Shown here: positions 1 through 6,313 of the stretch, piece by piece
How positions within the stretch are numbered: position 1 is the stretch's first letter
Layout of the letters: the number at the start of each line of letters is the position of its first letter
Made by a program: the position numbers and the translations under genes
Notes under the pieces: generated by a model
What the model was told of the DNA's origin: nothing
Seen by the model: only the letters and a program-made list of their open reading frames with translations
Databases searched by the model: none
Source: Candidatus Dependentiae bacterium
GTDB lineage: Bacteria; Babelota; Babeliae; Babelales; UASB340
DNA length: 6,890 nucleotides
Assembly (NCBI GenBank): GCA_018897535.1
Contig: JAHIKO010000054.1
Coordinates: 1 to 6,890, forward strand
Direction of reading: 5' to 3'

Positions 1-348
1 AATAAAAAGAGTGCTGGTATTTAGATGCACAATATCAGGCTTAACTTGTTTTAGCCACTTATCAGCAACAAAAAAATATGTTTTAAAACTATCTAAAAGA
101 GATCGTAAAAAATATTTGGCGTGATACCATTTATACCAATAAATTTTTGTGTGTGAAAAATCATTAAGCCCCACAACACCGACAACATTAATGCCATGTT
201 CTTTAAACATGTTTACTGCCTGCGAATCATGTAAAAATAAAACTACAGGTTCATATTTTGTTTTATCCAAATTTTTTATTAAATACAAAAGACTTAATGG
301 TGCTCCGCCCAGGCCTTTACCATGATGTATGTACAAAATTTTTTTCAT
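1..348 (-). CDS. Glycosyltransferase, GT4-like N-terminal domain (3' end beyond left edge)
   Basis: This is the first 116 codons of a gene that runs off the left edge; the frame is open throughout. The start is ATG at 348-346, giving MKKILYIHHGKGLGGAPLSL. This is the usual opening of a GT-B fold transferase: a hydrophobic first beta strand, then a Gly-rich loop (GLGGAP, residues 12-17) at the acceptor side, then a helix. A second typical element is VKPDIVHLN (residues 102-110), the strand that ends the 'PDiVH' motif of GT4 N-terminal domains. The donor-binding C-terminal domain is missing from the window, so the EX7E motif cannot be checked and neither sugar nor linkage can be assigned. It lies 32 bp downstream of the UDP-glucose dehydrogenase and is probably co-transcribed with it. 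There is no clear Shine-Dalgarno sequence, only an A-rich GAAAGAA upstream. It is expected to be cytoplasmic or peripheral to the inner membrane. Confidence 0.82.
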   Translation of the reverse strand, partial: MKKILYIHHGKGLGGAPLSLLYLIKNLDKTKYEPVVLFLHDSQAVNMFKEHGINVVGVVGLNDFSHTKIYWYKWYHAKYFLRSLLDSFKTYFFVADKWLKQVKPDIVHLNTSTLFI

Positions 349-380
349 TTAAAATTCTTTCAAAAATTAACCAACAAAAA

Positions 381-1796
381 TTAAATTGATATCTCTTTAA
401 TTTTTTGTTTTGAAAAAAATAAAGCTTCGCTATCCGAATCATCTACTGTAAAATTTTTTGTACTGTTCACACTGTTTCTACCGATACAAAAATATTTAAT
501 ACCCTCTTTTTTCATAATTTCAGGATTAAACATATTTCTACCGTCAAACACAACGGCATCGTTTAATCGCTTAAAATCAAGCGCATTAAATTTTAAAAAC
601 TCTTTCCATTCGGTAAGAATTATTAGAAAATCCGAACTGTTAACAACTTGGCTTGCCGAATTTGCAAAAAATATATTCTCTTTAAATATGTTTTTTATAT
701 TGCTTACAGCTTGAGGATCATAGGCTAAAATTTTACATTTTTTTTCAAGTAATTTTTTTATCACATCAATTGATGGAGCACTTCTGATATCATCGGTTTC
801 AGGTTTAAAAGACAAACCCCAGATTCCAACAGTTTTATTTGATATTTCATCTTTATAAAAATCTAAAATTTTATTAATAAAAATTTGACGTTGATTTTCG
901 TTAACCATATCTACAGTAGCAACCAAATTCATGGGCTGATTAAATTTTTCACCAATTTTTACAAGAGCTTTTACATCTTTTGGAAAACAACTTCCGCCAT
1001 AACCGATACCGGCATTTAAAAAAGATGCACCAATTCTTTTATCTTTAGACATTCCAATTTTTACATCAAAAATATCTGCGCCTACTTTATCTGCAAAAAG
1101 AGCCAGTTCGTTTATAAAACTTATACGTGTTGCAAGCATTGCATTACTTGCATATTTTGTAAGTTCTGCCGATTCAACATTCATAACTACAAAATCTTGT
1201 CGTTCATTTAAAAAGGGTCTGTATAAACTTTCTAAAATAGATAAAGCTTTTTGTGATTTTACTCCTACAACCACTCTGTCCGGATTTAAAAAATCATTTA
1301 GAGCATCACCTTCTTTTAAAAATTCAGGATTACTTGCTACATCAAATTCTATATCTAAATCTCGCGATTTAAGCTCTTTAGATATAATTTTTTCAACTTC
1401 AGCCGCTGTTCCAACCGGTACGGTAGATTTGTTTATAAATAAACAGTATTTATTTAAATTAGCACCCACTTCGTGAGCAACATCCATAACAAAAGATAAA
1501 TCGGCATCACCATCGGGCAAACTCGGAGTTCCCACGCAAGAAAATATAATTTCCGGATTATTATTTTTAAAAATTTCTTTAATTGAATTTACAAAAACAA
1601 TTTTATTTTTTTCAATTGCTGTTTTCAAAAGTTCTGCAAGACCGGGTTCATAAAAAGGCACACGACCGGAAAGTAAATCTTTTATTTTGCCGGAATCCCT
1701 TTCTATTACTGTTACAAAGTTGCCCTCTTTTTGTGCAAAGCAAACTCCGGTAACCAATCCAACATACCCAGCCCCTATAACAGCAATATTTTTCAC
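381..1796 (-). CDS. ugd: UDP-glucose 6-dehydrogenase
   Basis: It oxidises UDP-glucose to UDP-glucuronic acid with two NAD+, supplying uronic acid for surface polysaccharide. The 471-residue protein shows the family in order. The NAD-binding Rossmann motif is GAGYVG (8-13), with an acidic residue, E32, ending the second strand. Further on come YEPGL (49-53), STVPVGT (124-130), NPEFLKEG (156-163), the central helix ELTKYASNA (211-219, with K214), and the catalytic loop GYGGSCFPKD (265-274) with nucleophile Cys270 and D274. The UDP-binding domain carries GLSFKPETDDIRSAP (327-341). Both hallmark catalytic regions are intact, so it should be active. The start is GTG at 1796-1794, supported by AAGGAG six bases upstream and by the beta strand beginning directly at MKNIAVIG. 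The upstream gene ends 10 bp away. About 30 residues at the end (441-471) extend past the usual family end and include an acidic patch, VDDSDSE. The fold family also contains UDP-ManNAc and GDP-mannose dehydrogenases, but the motif set fits Ugd best. Confidence 0.95.
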   Translation of the reverse strand: MKNIAVIGAGYVGLVTGVCFAQKEGNFVTVIERDSGKIKDLLSGRVPFYEPGLAELLKTAIEKNKIVFVNSIKEIFKNNNPEIIFSCVGTPSLPDGDADLSFVMDVAHEVGANLNKYCLFINKSTVPVGTAAEVEKIISKELKSRDLDIEFDVASNPEFLKEGDALNDFLNPDRVVVGVKSQKALSILESLYRPFLNERQDFVVMNVESAELTKYASNAMLATRISFINELALFADKVGADIFDVKIGMSKDKRIGASFLNAGIGYGGSCFPKDVKALVKIGEKFNQPMNLVATVDMVNENQRQIFINKILDFYKDEISNKTVGIWGLSFKPETDDIRSAPSIDVIKKLLEKKCKILAYDPQAVSNIKNIFKENIFFANSASQVVNSSDFLIILTEWKEFLKFNALDFKRLNDAVVFDGRNMFNPEIMKKEGIKYFCIGRNSVNSTKNFTVDDSDSEALFFSKQKIKEISI

Positions 1797-1802
1797 GCAG
1801 CT

Positions 1803-1808
1803 CTCCTT
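1803..1808 (-). promoter_or_regulatory. Shine-Dalgarno site of the UDP-glucose dehydrogenase
   Basis: On the minus strand AAGGAG sits six bases before the GTG at 1796-1794. It overlaps the TAA stop (1809-1807) of the upstream glycosyltransferase, so a ribosome terminating there is already at the next initiation site. This supports the GTG start and points to translational coupling between the two genes. Confidence 0.8.
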
Positions 1809-2955
1809 ACAAAAATTTTTTCCAAAAAAAATATGTCTTTTCTGTTATAAAATCATAAGAAAAATTATTTTTAAAATTCTCAAAACCTTTATGAGCAAAA
1901 TAATTTCTCAATTTTTCATCAAACATTAAAGTTTTTAATTTTTCGGCTAAATCGCTTACATCTCCTTGCTTGAATATTAAGCCTGAATCTTTTACAACTT
2001 GCGTAATGTTTCCACCGGTACTTCCAATAACCGCGATTTTACAGGCCATAGCCTCAATTAAAACATGTCCAAATTGTTCCTTCCATCCCGGAATATCATA
2101 GGAAGGAAGAACAAAAATATCAAATTGATTTAAATATTTTCCAATATTTTCATGAGGCATAGCCGGCAAAAAATCAATAGAATTCTGTAAATTATTTGAT
2201 TTAACAAATTTAATTAAATTTTCTTTTTCTTTACCGTCACCTATAAAAATTAATTTCCAATTATCTTTATGATCAATTAAAGAAAATGCTTTTACTAAAT
2301 CAAAGACCCCTTTTTCTTTAACTATGCGACCGATAAAGCCTATTTTAAAATGACCGGATCCTGAAATAAGCCCGGGATGCCCCTCTGGCTTAAAATAACT
2401 TTCATTCACACCTAACTGAGGCAAAACTTCAATTGGTTTTAAAAAATTTTTAGCTCGCAAAATCTTTTCAGCCTCAGTATTCCCTACAATTGCGCCACAA
2501 GAATTCTTTAAATTAAATCTTTCTACAAACGACCAAAATAACTTATATTTCAATGACCATTTGTGTTGCCAATTAACCCAGGTAAAAAAAATAAATTTAG
2601 TTTTTAATCGCAAAAGTTTTGATAATAAAATTAACTGAAAATATGAAAAAGCATTATCACCTTGTTCGACATAGACAATATCAGGTTTAAAATTTTTAAG
2701 TATTTTAAATAAATCTAAAAATTTATAACTATATAAAACTTCGTTACCGGCGTTTCGCGTATCAAGTGCTATAAATTCACAATTATTTAAATTATCTTTT
2801 TTCAAATTACCGGCACTAATATTAAATAACGTTGCAGACCACGTTTTGGGAATTAAAATTTTTAGATCTAAATTATTATACTTGTTTGCAAGTATTTGCC
2901 ATTTTATACGATTTATCGATGCAATGTATGTATGACTAACTATTAAAATTTTCAT
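1807..2955 (-). CDS. GT4-family glycosyltransferase with repeat-like linker
   Basis: A 382-residue GT-B transferase that should move a sugar from a nucleotide donor to a growing glycan at the cytoplasmic face of the membrane. The N-terminal domain starts MKILIVSHTY and contains KPDIVYVEQGDNAF (90-103). The C-terminal donor domain starts KIGFIGRIVKEKG (204-216), with R210 and K215 as the expected phosphate contacts. It continues through VLPSYD (282-287) to the EX7E motif EQFGHVLIE (E293 and E301). It ends with the usual GLIFKQGDVSDLAEKL segment (325-340). Two positions are unusual: the normally conserved EAMACG-x-P reads EAMACKIA, with Lys306 for Gly and Ala308 for Pro. The linker at 191-202 (EGHPGLISGSGH) is GC-rich and repeat-like; see the separate entry. 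The ATG at 2955 lies inside the end of the asparagine synthetase gene (20-bp overlap) with no good Shine-Dalgarno sequence, suggesting coupled translation. Donor and acceptor are unknown. Confidence 0.9.
   Translation of the reverse strand: MKILIVSHTYIASINRIKWQILANKYNNLDLKILIPKTWSATLFNISAGNLKKDNLNNCEFIALDTRNAGNEVLYSYKFLDLFKILKNFKPDIVYVEQGDNAFSYFQLILLSKLLRLKTKFIFFTWVNWQHKWSLKYKLFWSFVERFNLKNSCGAIVGNTEAEKILRAKNFLKPIEVLPQLGVNESYFKPEGHPGLISGSGHFKIGFIGRIVKEKGVFDLVKAFSLIDHKDNWKLIFIGDGKEKENLIKFVKSNNLQNSIDFLPAMPHENIGKYLNQFDIFVLPSYDIPGWKEQFGHVLIEAMACKIAVIGSTGGNITQVVKDSGLIFKQGDVSDLAEKLKTLMFDEKLRNYFAHKGFENFKNNFSYDFITEKTYFFWKKFL
2350..2387 (-). repeat. Decayed palindromic repeat carried in frame inside the GT4 gene
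   Basis: A GC-rich island (22 of the 36 bases at 2352-2387) in a gene that is otherwise strongly AT-rich. Read on the minus strand it contains CATCCCGGGCTT, six AT-rich bases, then AGGATCCGGTC. Aligned by eye with the intergenic repeat at 4905-4933 (plus strand), about 21 of 29 positions agree with one single-base gap. The palindrome has decayed: only ATCC/GGAT and scattered inner pairs remain. It is translated as GHPGLISGSGH (residues 192-202), close to the HPGLDPGS peptide produced when the common TCATCCCGGGCTTGACCCGGGATCC repeat is read in this frame. It sits in the inter-domain linker, where extra residues are tolerated. The similarity is seen in the sequence; the insertion history is inferred. 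Confidence 0.55.
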
Positions 2956-4849
2956 TATTTAAATATTTTAAAGTTAAAAAATTTTGTATAGTCCACTTTT
3001 GAACGGCAAAACCCGATTCATGGTGTTTATAAACAGTTTCCAAATTTTTGATATCAGGCAAAAATAAACTTTTATTTTCAAATTCTTTTTTCAGTAAATC
3101 TTTATAGTATTTTTTAAAATATTTACCATTATTAAACCAACTCGCAATTGGGGACGCAAAACCAACTTTTTTACGATAAATAATTTCATTGGGTAAATAC
3201 TTTTCAGCAACTTTTTTAAGTAAATATTTTGGCTGATTGTTTTTTACTTTTAATCTTGCAGGCACATTAAACATAAATTCTACAAGTTTATAATCCAAAA
3301 ATGGCTCTCTGGCCTCAAGACCATTTAGCATAGACATTTTATCAGCCCGCATCAAAAGAAGCTCGGGTAAGCGAATTTTTAATTCCAAAAAAGTTAACTC
3401 TTGGACGAAATCCAAATCCTGATCTTGCATGGATGCTAAATAATTATTTACAATATCAAAACTATCAAATTCTTTTTTATTAAAAATAGCTTGTTTTTGA
3501 TGCTCATTAAATGAAATAGCTCCGGACCAAAATAAATTTTTATTATTAGCCCAATTGTGCAAAATCTCTAAAAAATTACTATTTTTATAAAATAAATTTT
3601 TACTTAATTTATAAATAAATTTTTTGGTAAAATTTGGTACATATTTTTTACTTATTTTCCAATATCTGTCGTAAAAATTTTTATAAGATAAATAAGTTTT
3701 ATATCCAAAAAAAAGCTCATCGGCACCTTCACCCAGATGTACAACTTTTATACCGTTATCACGAGCTAATTTTGAAACATAATAAAATGGAATACAAACC
3801 GGATCTGCTAACGGCTCATCAAGTTGATAAACCATAGATTCAAAAAATTCAAATGCCTCTTTTTCTGAAATTAAAATTTCATGGTGATCGGTATTAAATA
3901 ATTTTGAAACTTTTCTGGCACAAATTAGATCGTCTTGTTCGGCAGAATTTTTAAAAGCAACTGTAAAAGTCTTTATATTTTGTGTAAATTTCGACATTAA
4001 GGCAACATTTAAACTGGAATCAAGACCTCCGGACAAAAAAACGCCACAATCAACATCGGTTGGAATTCTTTTTTTTACAGAATCCAAAAGTAATTTTTCA
4101 ATTTCACCTAAAACAAATTTTTCGTCAGTTAATTTTATTTTTTCTTCTAAATTTATAGTTTTTATAGGTGAATAGTATCTGTTAATTTTTATATTTTTAT
4201 CTTTATCTACAAACAAATAAGTTCCGGATTCAAGTTTTAAAATATCTTTATAAATAGTTTGCGGAGCCGGTGTAATCATAAAAGTTAAATAGTTATATAA
4301 AGATTTTTGGTCAATCTCTTTTTCAATCCATGGTAATGCAAAAAGCGCTTTAATTTCTGATGCAAAGCTTAAAATATTATTTTGTATTGAATAATAAACC
4401 GGTTTTACACCAATTCGATCTCTTATTAGATAAAATTTATTTTGTAAGATATCAAAAAGAGCAATCACAAACATGCCGTCAATTTTATTTAAAAAATCAA
4501 TACCCCATTTTTTATAAGCATAGATAATTGTTTCTGCATCACAATTTGAAAAATATTCATATCCGGAGAGTTCAAGCTCTTTTCTTAATGCTTCATGATT
4601 ATAAATTTCACCATTAAAAGAGATTACTACAGTTTTTTCTTTATCAAGCATAGGTTGGTGTCCGGCGACACTTAAATCTACAATACTCAATCTTGTATGA
4701 GCCAGGCCCAAGCCAAACTCGTCTGTTTTCCAGATACCAAAATCATCAGGGCCTCTATGTGATATTTTTTCTCGCATCTTATAAAGAAGCTGTTCATCAA
4801 TTAAAAAATTATTTTTGTCTAAATTTAAAAAACCTGTGATTCCACACAC
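2936..4849 (-). CDS. asnB: Asparagine synthetase (glutamine-hydrolysing) / AsnB-like amidotransferase
   Basis: A class II glutamine amidotransferase fused to an ATP-pyrophosphatase synthetase domain. It hydrolyses glutamine and uses the ammonia to amidate an adenylated carboxylate: aspartate in true AsnB, possibly a sugar acid here. The glutaminase domain (2 to about 215) has nucleophile Cys2 (MCGITGF), SHRGPDD (30-36), HTRLSIVD (51-58), FNGEIYNH (78-85) and D104. The synthetase domain (about 250-610) has the PP-loop SGGLDSS (273-279), GEGADELFFGY (373-383), the MRADKMSM...LEAREPFLDY region (500-520) and RKKVGFASP (559-567). All catalytic elements are present. At 637 residues it is longer than E. 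coli AsnB (about 554) and similar to the longer homologues found in polysaccharide loci. The GTG start at 4849-4847 is fixed by the need for Cys at position 2; only a weak GAG precedes it. An ATG at 4860-4858 is out of frame. The stop is TAG, inside the next gene. Confidence 0.93.
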   Translation of the reverse strand: MCGITGFLNLDKNNFLIDEQLLYKMREKISHRGPDDFGIWKTDEFGLGLAHTRLSIVDLSVAGHQPMLDKEKTVVISFNGEIYNHEALRKELELSGYEYFSNCDAETIIYAYKKWGIDFLNKIDGMFVIALFDILQNKFYLIRDRIGVKPVYYSIQNNILSFASEIKALFALPWIEKEIDQKSLYNYLTFMITPAPQTIYKDILKLESGTYLFVDKDKNIKINRYYSPIKTINLEEKIKLTDEKFVLGEIEKLLLDSVKKRIPTDVDCGVFLSGGLDSSLNVALMSKFTQNIKTFTVAFKNSAEQDDLICARKVSKLFNTDHHEILISEKEAFEFFESMVYQLDEPLADPVCIPFYYVSKLARDNGIKVVHLGEGADELFFGYKTYLSYKNFYDRYWKISKKYVPNFTKKFIYKLSKNLFYKNSNFLEILHNWANNKNLFWSGAISFNEHQKQAIFNKKEFDSFDIVNNYLASMQDQDLDFVQELTFLELKIRLPELLLMRADKMSMLNGLEAREPFLDYKLVEFMFNVPARLKVKNNQPKYLLKKVAEKYLPNEIIYRKKVGFASPIASWFNNGKYFKKYYKDLLKKEFENKSLFLPDIKNLETVYKHHESGFAVQKWTIQNFLTLKYLNNENFNS

Positions 4850-4872
4850 AAATAACTCATTATTTTAAAATT

Positions 4873-4887
4873 AATTTTGTAAGTTAT
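4873..4887 (+). repeat. Left copy of imperfect 15-bp direct repeat flanking the GC-rich element
   Basis: AATTTTGTAAGTTAT here matches AATTTTGTAATTTAT at 5005-5019 at 14 of 15 positions. The two copies bracket 117 bp that contain the GC-rich hairpin block. They could be a target duplication, or a duplicated end, left by insertion. Because both copies are AT-rich in an AT-rich region, a chance match cannot be excluded. Confidence 0.4.
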
Positions 4888-4905
4888 GATAATTTTTCAC
4901 GTGTC

Positions 4906-4927
4906 ATCCCCGACTTCGATCGGGGAT
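4906..4927. repeat. Perfect 8-bp hairpin, core of the TCATCCCCG-type repeat
   Basis: ATCCCCGA (4906-4913) pairs perfectly with TCGGGGAT (4920-4927) around a 6-base loop, CTTCGA. It is the most stable hairpin in the window. Its right-hand stem base lies 56 bases upstream of the asnB start codon. The perfect stem contrasts with the decayed relative at 2350-2387, suggesting that this copy is younger or is maintained. Confidence 0.8.
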
Positions 4928-4946
4928 CCAGTCCTATCATACCATC

Positions 4947-4968
4947 GCCCAAAGCAGGCGCATTGGGC
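4947..4968. other. Second hairpin of the GC-rich element
   Basis: GCCCAA (4947-4952) and TTGGGC (4963-4968) form a perfect 6-bp stem with a 10-base loop. The loop is GC-rich for this region. No U-run follows on either strand, which argues against a terminator role. Confidence 0.55.
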
Positions 4969-4980
4969 TACCACAATATC

Positions 4981-4998
4981 GCATTGCATTCGCAACGC
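4981..4998 (-). other. Third hairpin of the GC-rich element, fully paired only in the transcribed sense
   Basis: On the minus strand GCGTTGC and GCAATGC flank a GAAT tetraloop, giving a 7-bp stem with one G-U pair. On the plus strand the same position is an A-C mismatch, so the hairpin is better as RNA in the direction of transcription. Confidence 0.5.
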
Positions 4999-5004
4999 TA
5001 CTCG

Positions 5005-5019
5005 AATTTTGTAATTTAT
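5005..5019 (+). repeat. Right copy of imperfect 15-bp direct repeat flanking the GC-rich element
   Basis: AATTTTGTAATTTAT, 14 of 15 identical to 4873-4887, including ten identical bases in a row (AATTTTGTAA). It ends 6 bp from the TAA stop (5028-5026) of the upstream glycosyltransferase, so an insertion here would not have disturbed that gene. Confidence 0.4.
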
Positions 5020-5025
5020 TTATCT

Positions 5026-6288
5026 TTATATATTAATATTTTCTTCTTTTTTTATACTATCGCTAAAAATTATATCATTTTTTTCAATCTCATATTCAAA
5101 CAAATTTTTAAGCTCCGGATAAACAGTAATAAATCCATTTATTAAAATAGATTCAAATTTATTTTTTGAATAATTATCTTTTACAAAACTTGAAGCGTAT
5201 TTACTAAAATCTTTGTATATATCGTTAGAAGATAAAATATATAAAGCTTTTTCTGCCATATTTTTATAATCATTTATATTTACTAAAAATCCATTTTTAC
5301 CATCAATTACAAAATCTTTTGGTCCGCCGCAACTTGTTGCAACCACAGGAATACCATAAGACATAGCCTCCAGTCCTATTAATCCTAGACCTTCCTGATA
5401 TGAAGTGATAAGTATTAAATCTGCAATTTCATAAAATTGTGCCAATTCATTTTTATTAAGATTGCCTGTAAAAATTATATTCTTATAAAAACTTTGATTA
5501 CTAAATTTTATAATCTGCTTTTGCTCAGGCTTACTTCCAACAATATATAATTTTATAGAATTATCTTTTTCGTAAATATTATTAAAACTTTGCATTAACA
5601 TATCAAAATTTTTTCTTGGATCTGAAAATCTTCCAACAGCTATTATATTTTTATTTTCAGATAAAGATTTTCCATTAACCTTTACGCCCATAGGAAAACC
5701 GCAAATAGCTAAATTATCTCTATTGTGACCAATAATCTGATTGATACGTTTTTTTGTATCTTTGCTTATAGGTAACGAATATGAAGATTTTTGAAAAATT
5801 TCTTTTTCTATTTTTTTCATCTTAAATTTAGAAAAAAAATCAATAAATTTTCTAATCATTGGCAGTTGATCTGCGCGCTGAGCTCTATCATCTTGATAAC
5901 CGGCAGAAACAATAGATAAAAATTTTTTATTTAATTTAACTAATGGGTAAGCTGCAATATTTGAACCACTGACAAGAATAAAATAATCATAATCTTGAAG
6001 CACTTTTTGCCACAAATTTAAACTATACTTATAGTGTCCCGGTTCCCAAAATGCCCATTTCGAACCAACCTCAACAACTCTCATTCCCAAATAATTGGTT
6101 TCTCTTATATCATTTTTAAAATTTAAAGTTTTTAAATTTGCAGAAATTTTTGAATCAAAACTCAAATAAAAAACAGTTGGGTCAAAATATTTGCCCAAAA
6201 ATTTGTAAACTTCACGCAAATATGAAAGAACTCCGCCAAAACTATAATTGTTTTTTATAGTTAAAATTGCAATTTTCGGTTTTTCCAT
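5026..6288 (-). CDS. GT4-family glycosyltransferase
   Basis: A 420-residue GT-B glycosyltransferase, probably acting on a lipid-linked glycan at the inner face of the membrane. The N-terminal acceptor domain begins MEKPKIAILTIKNNYSFGGV, with the Gly-rich loop SFGGV (16-20) before the first helix. The donor domain starts NIIAVGRFSDPRKN (214-227), with R220 and K226 as the expected phosphate contacts. It continues with IVGSKPEQ (249-256), FTGNLNKNELAQFY (273-286), and the EX7E motif EGLGLIGLE (E299 and E307) followed by AMSYGIPVVATSCGGP (308-323), all close to consensus. The last 25 residues or so (from about 395) are a charged tail outside the catalytic fold. The ATG at 6288 has AAGGGG nine bases upstream. 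It starts 25 bp after the CgeB-like gene and is followed by the 176-bp gap containing the repeat element. The sugar specificity cannot be read from the sequence. Confidence 0.92.
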   Translation of the reverse strand: MEKPKIAILTIKNNYSFGGVLSYLREVYKFLGKYFDPTVFYLSFDSKISANLKTLNFKNDIRETNYLGMRVVEVGSKWAFWEPGHYKYSLNLWQKVLQDYDYFILVSGSNIAAYPLVKLNKKFLSIVSAGYQDDRAQRADQLPMIRKFIDFFSKFKMKKIEKEIFQKSSYSLPISKDTKKRINQIIGHNRDNLAICGFPMGVKVNGKSLSENKNIIAVGRFSDPRKNFDMLMQSFNNIYEKDNSIKLYIVGSKPEQKQIIKFSNQSFYKNIIFTGNLNKNELAQFYEIADLILITSYQEGLGLIGLEAMSYGIPVVATSCGGPKDFVIDGKNGFLVNINDYKNMAEKALYILSSNDIYKDFSKYASSFVKDNYSKNKFESILINGFITVYPELKNLFEYEIEKNDIIFSDSIKKEENINI

Positions 6289-6297
6289 TACTACAAA

Positions 6298-6303
6298 CCC
6301 CTT
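6298..6303 (-). promoter_or_regulatory. Shine-Dalgarno site of the GT4 gene at 5026-6288
   Basis: On the minus strand an A-run leads into AAGGGG, nine bases before the ATG at 6288-6286. It is the only G-rich stretch in the 25-bp spacer. It supports that ATG as the start. Confidence 0.55.
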
Positions 6304-6313
6304 TTTTTTAAAA

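Larger units (their letters stand above)
4901..4998. repeat. GC-rich REP/MITE-like palindromic element in the gap before asnB
   Basis: A 98-bp block in which 54 bases are G or C, set between flanks of almost pure A+T, inside the 176-bp gap (4850-5025) that breaks an otherwise tightly packed gene run. No credible coding frame is present. Read as transcript (minus strand) it offers three consecutive hairpins, at 4998-4981, 4968-4947 and 4927-4906. Its left end is the dispersed-repeat type TCATCCCCG...CGGGGATCCA seen in many bacterial genomes. No terminal inverted repeat was found across the whole block. Downstream of the last hairpin there is no U-run, so it is not a standard intrinsic terminator. 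It is most likely an inserted non-coding repeat. It could also act as an RNA stabiliser or attenuator between the upstream glycosyltransferase and asnB, but that is inference. Confidence 0.65.

Noticed and set aside
1687..1929. Plus-strand open frame antisense to the Ugd start and the GT4 end
   Set aside because: It is a shadow of two well-supported minus-strand genes and has no recognisable protein features.
3634..3837. Plus-strand open frame antisense to asnB
   Set aside because: It lies wholly inside the asparagine synthetase domain, over the conserved GEGADELFFGY region, so it is a shadow.
4850..4900. Sigma-70 promoter for asnB in the AT-rich bases before its start
   Set aside because: TAAAAT-like -10 matches exist, but the region is so AT-rich that such matches are expected by chance, and no convincing -35 is at the right spacing.
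4906..4927. Intrinsic transcription terminator
   Set aside because: The stem is strong, but GACACGTG follows it on the minus strand and CCAGTCC on the plus strand. Neither strand has a U-run.
4963..5145. Plus-strand open frame of 60 codons over the gap and the end of the GT4 gene
   Set aside because: It is formed by the repeat element and the antisense of the glycosyltransferase C-terminus. The peptide is low-complexity F/I/Y-rich and lacks a ribosome site.
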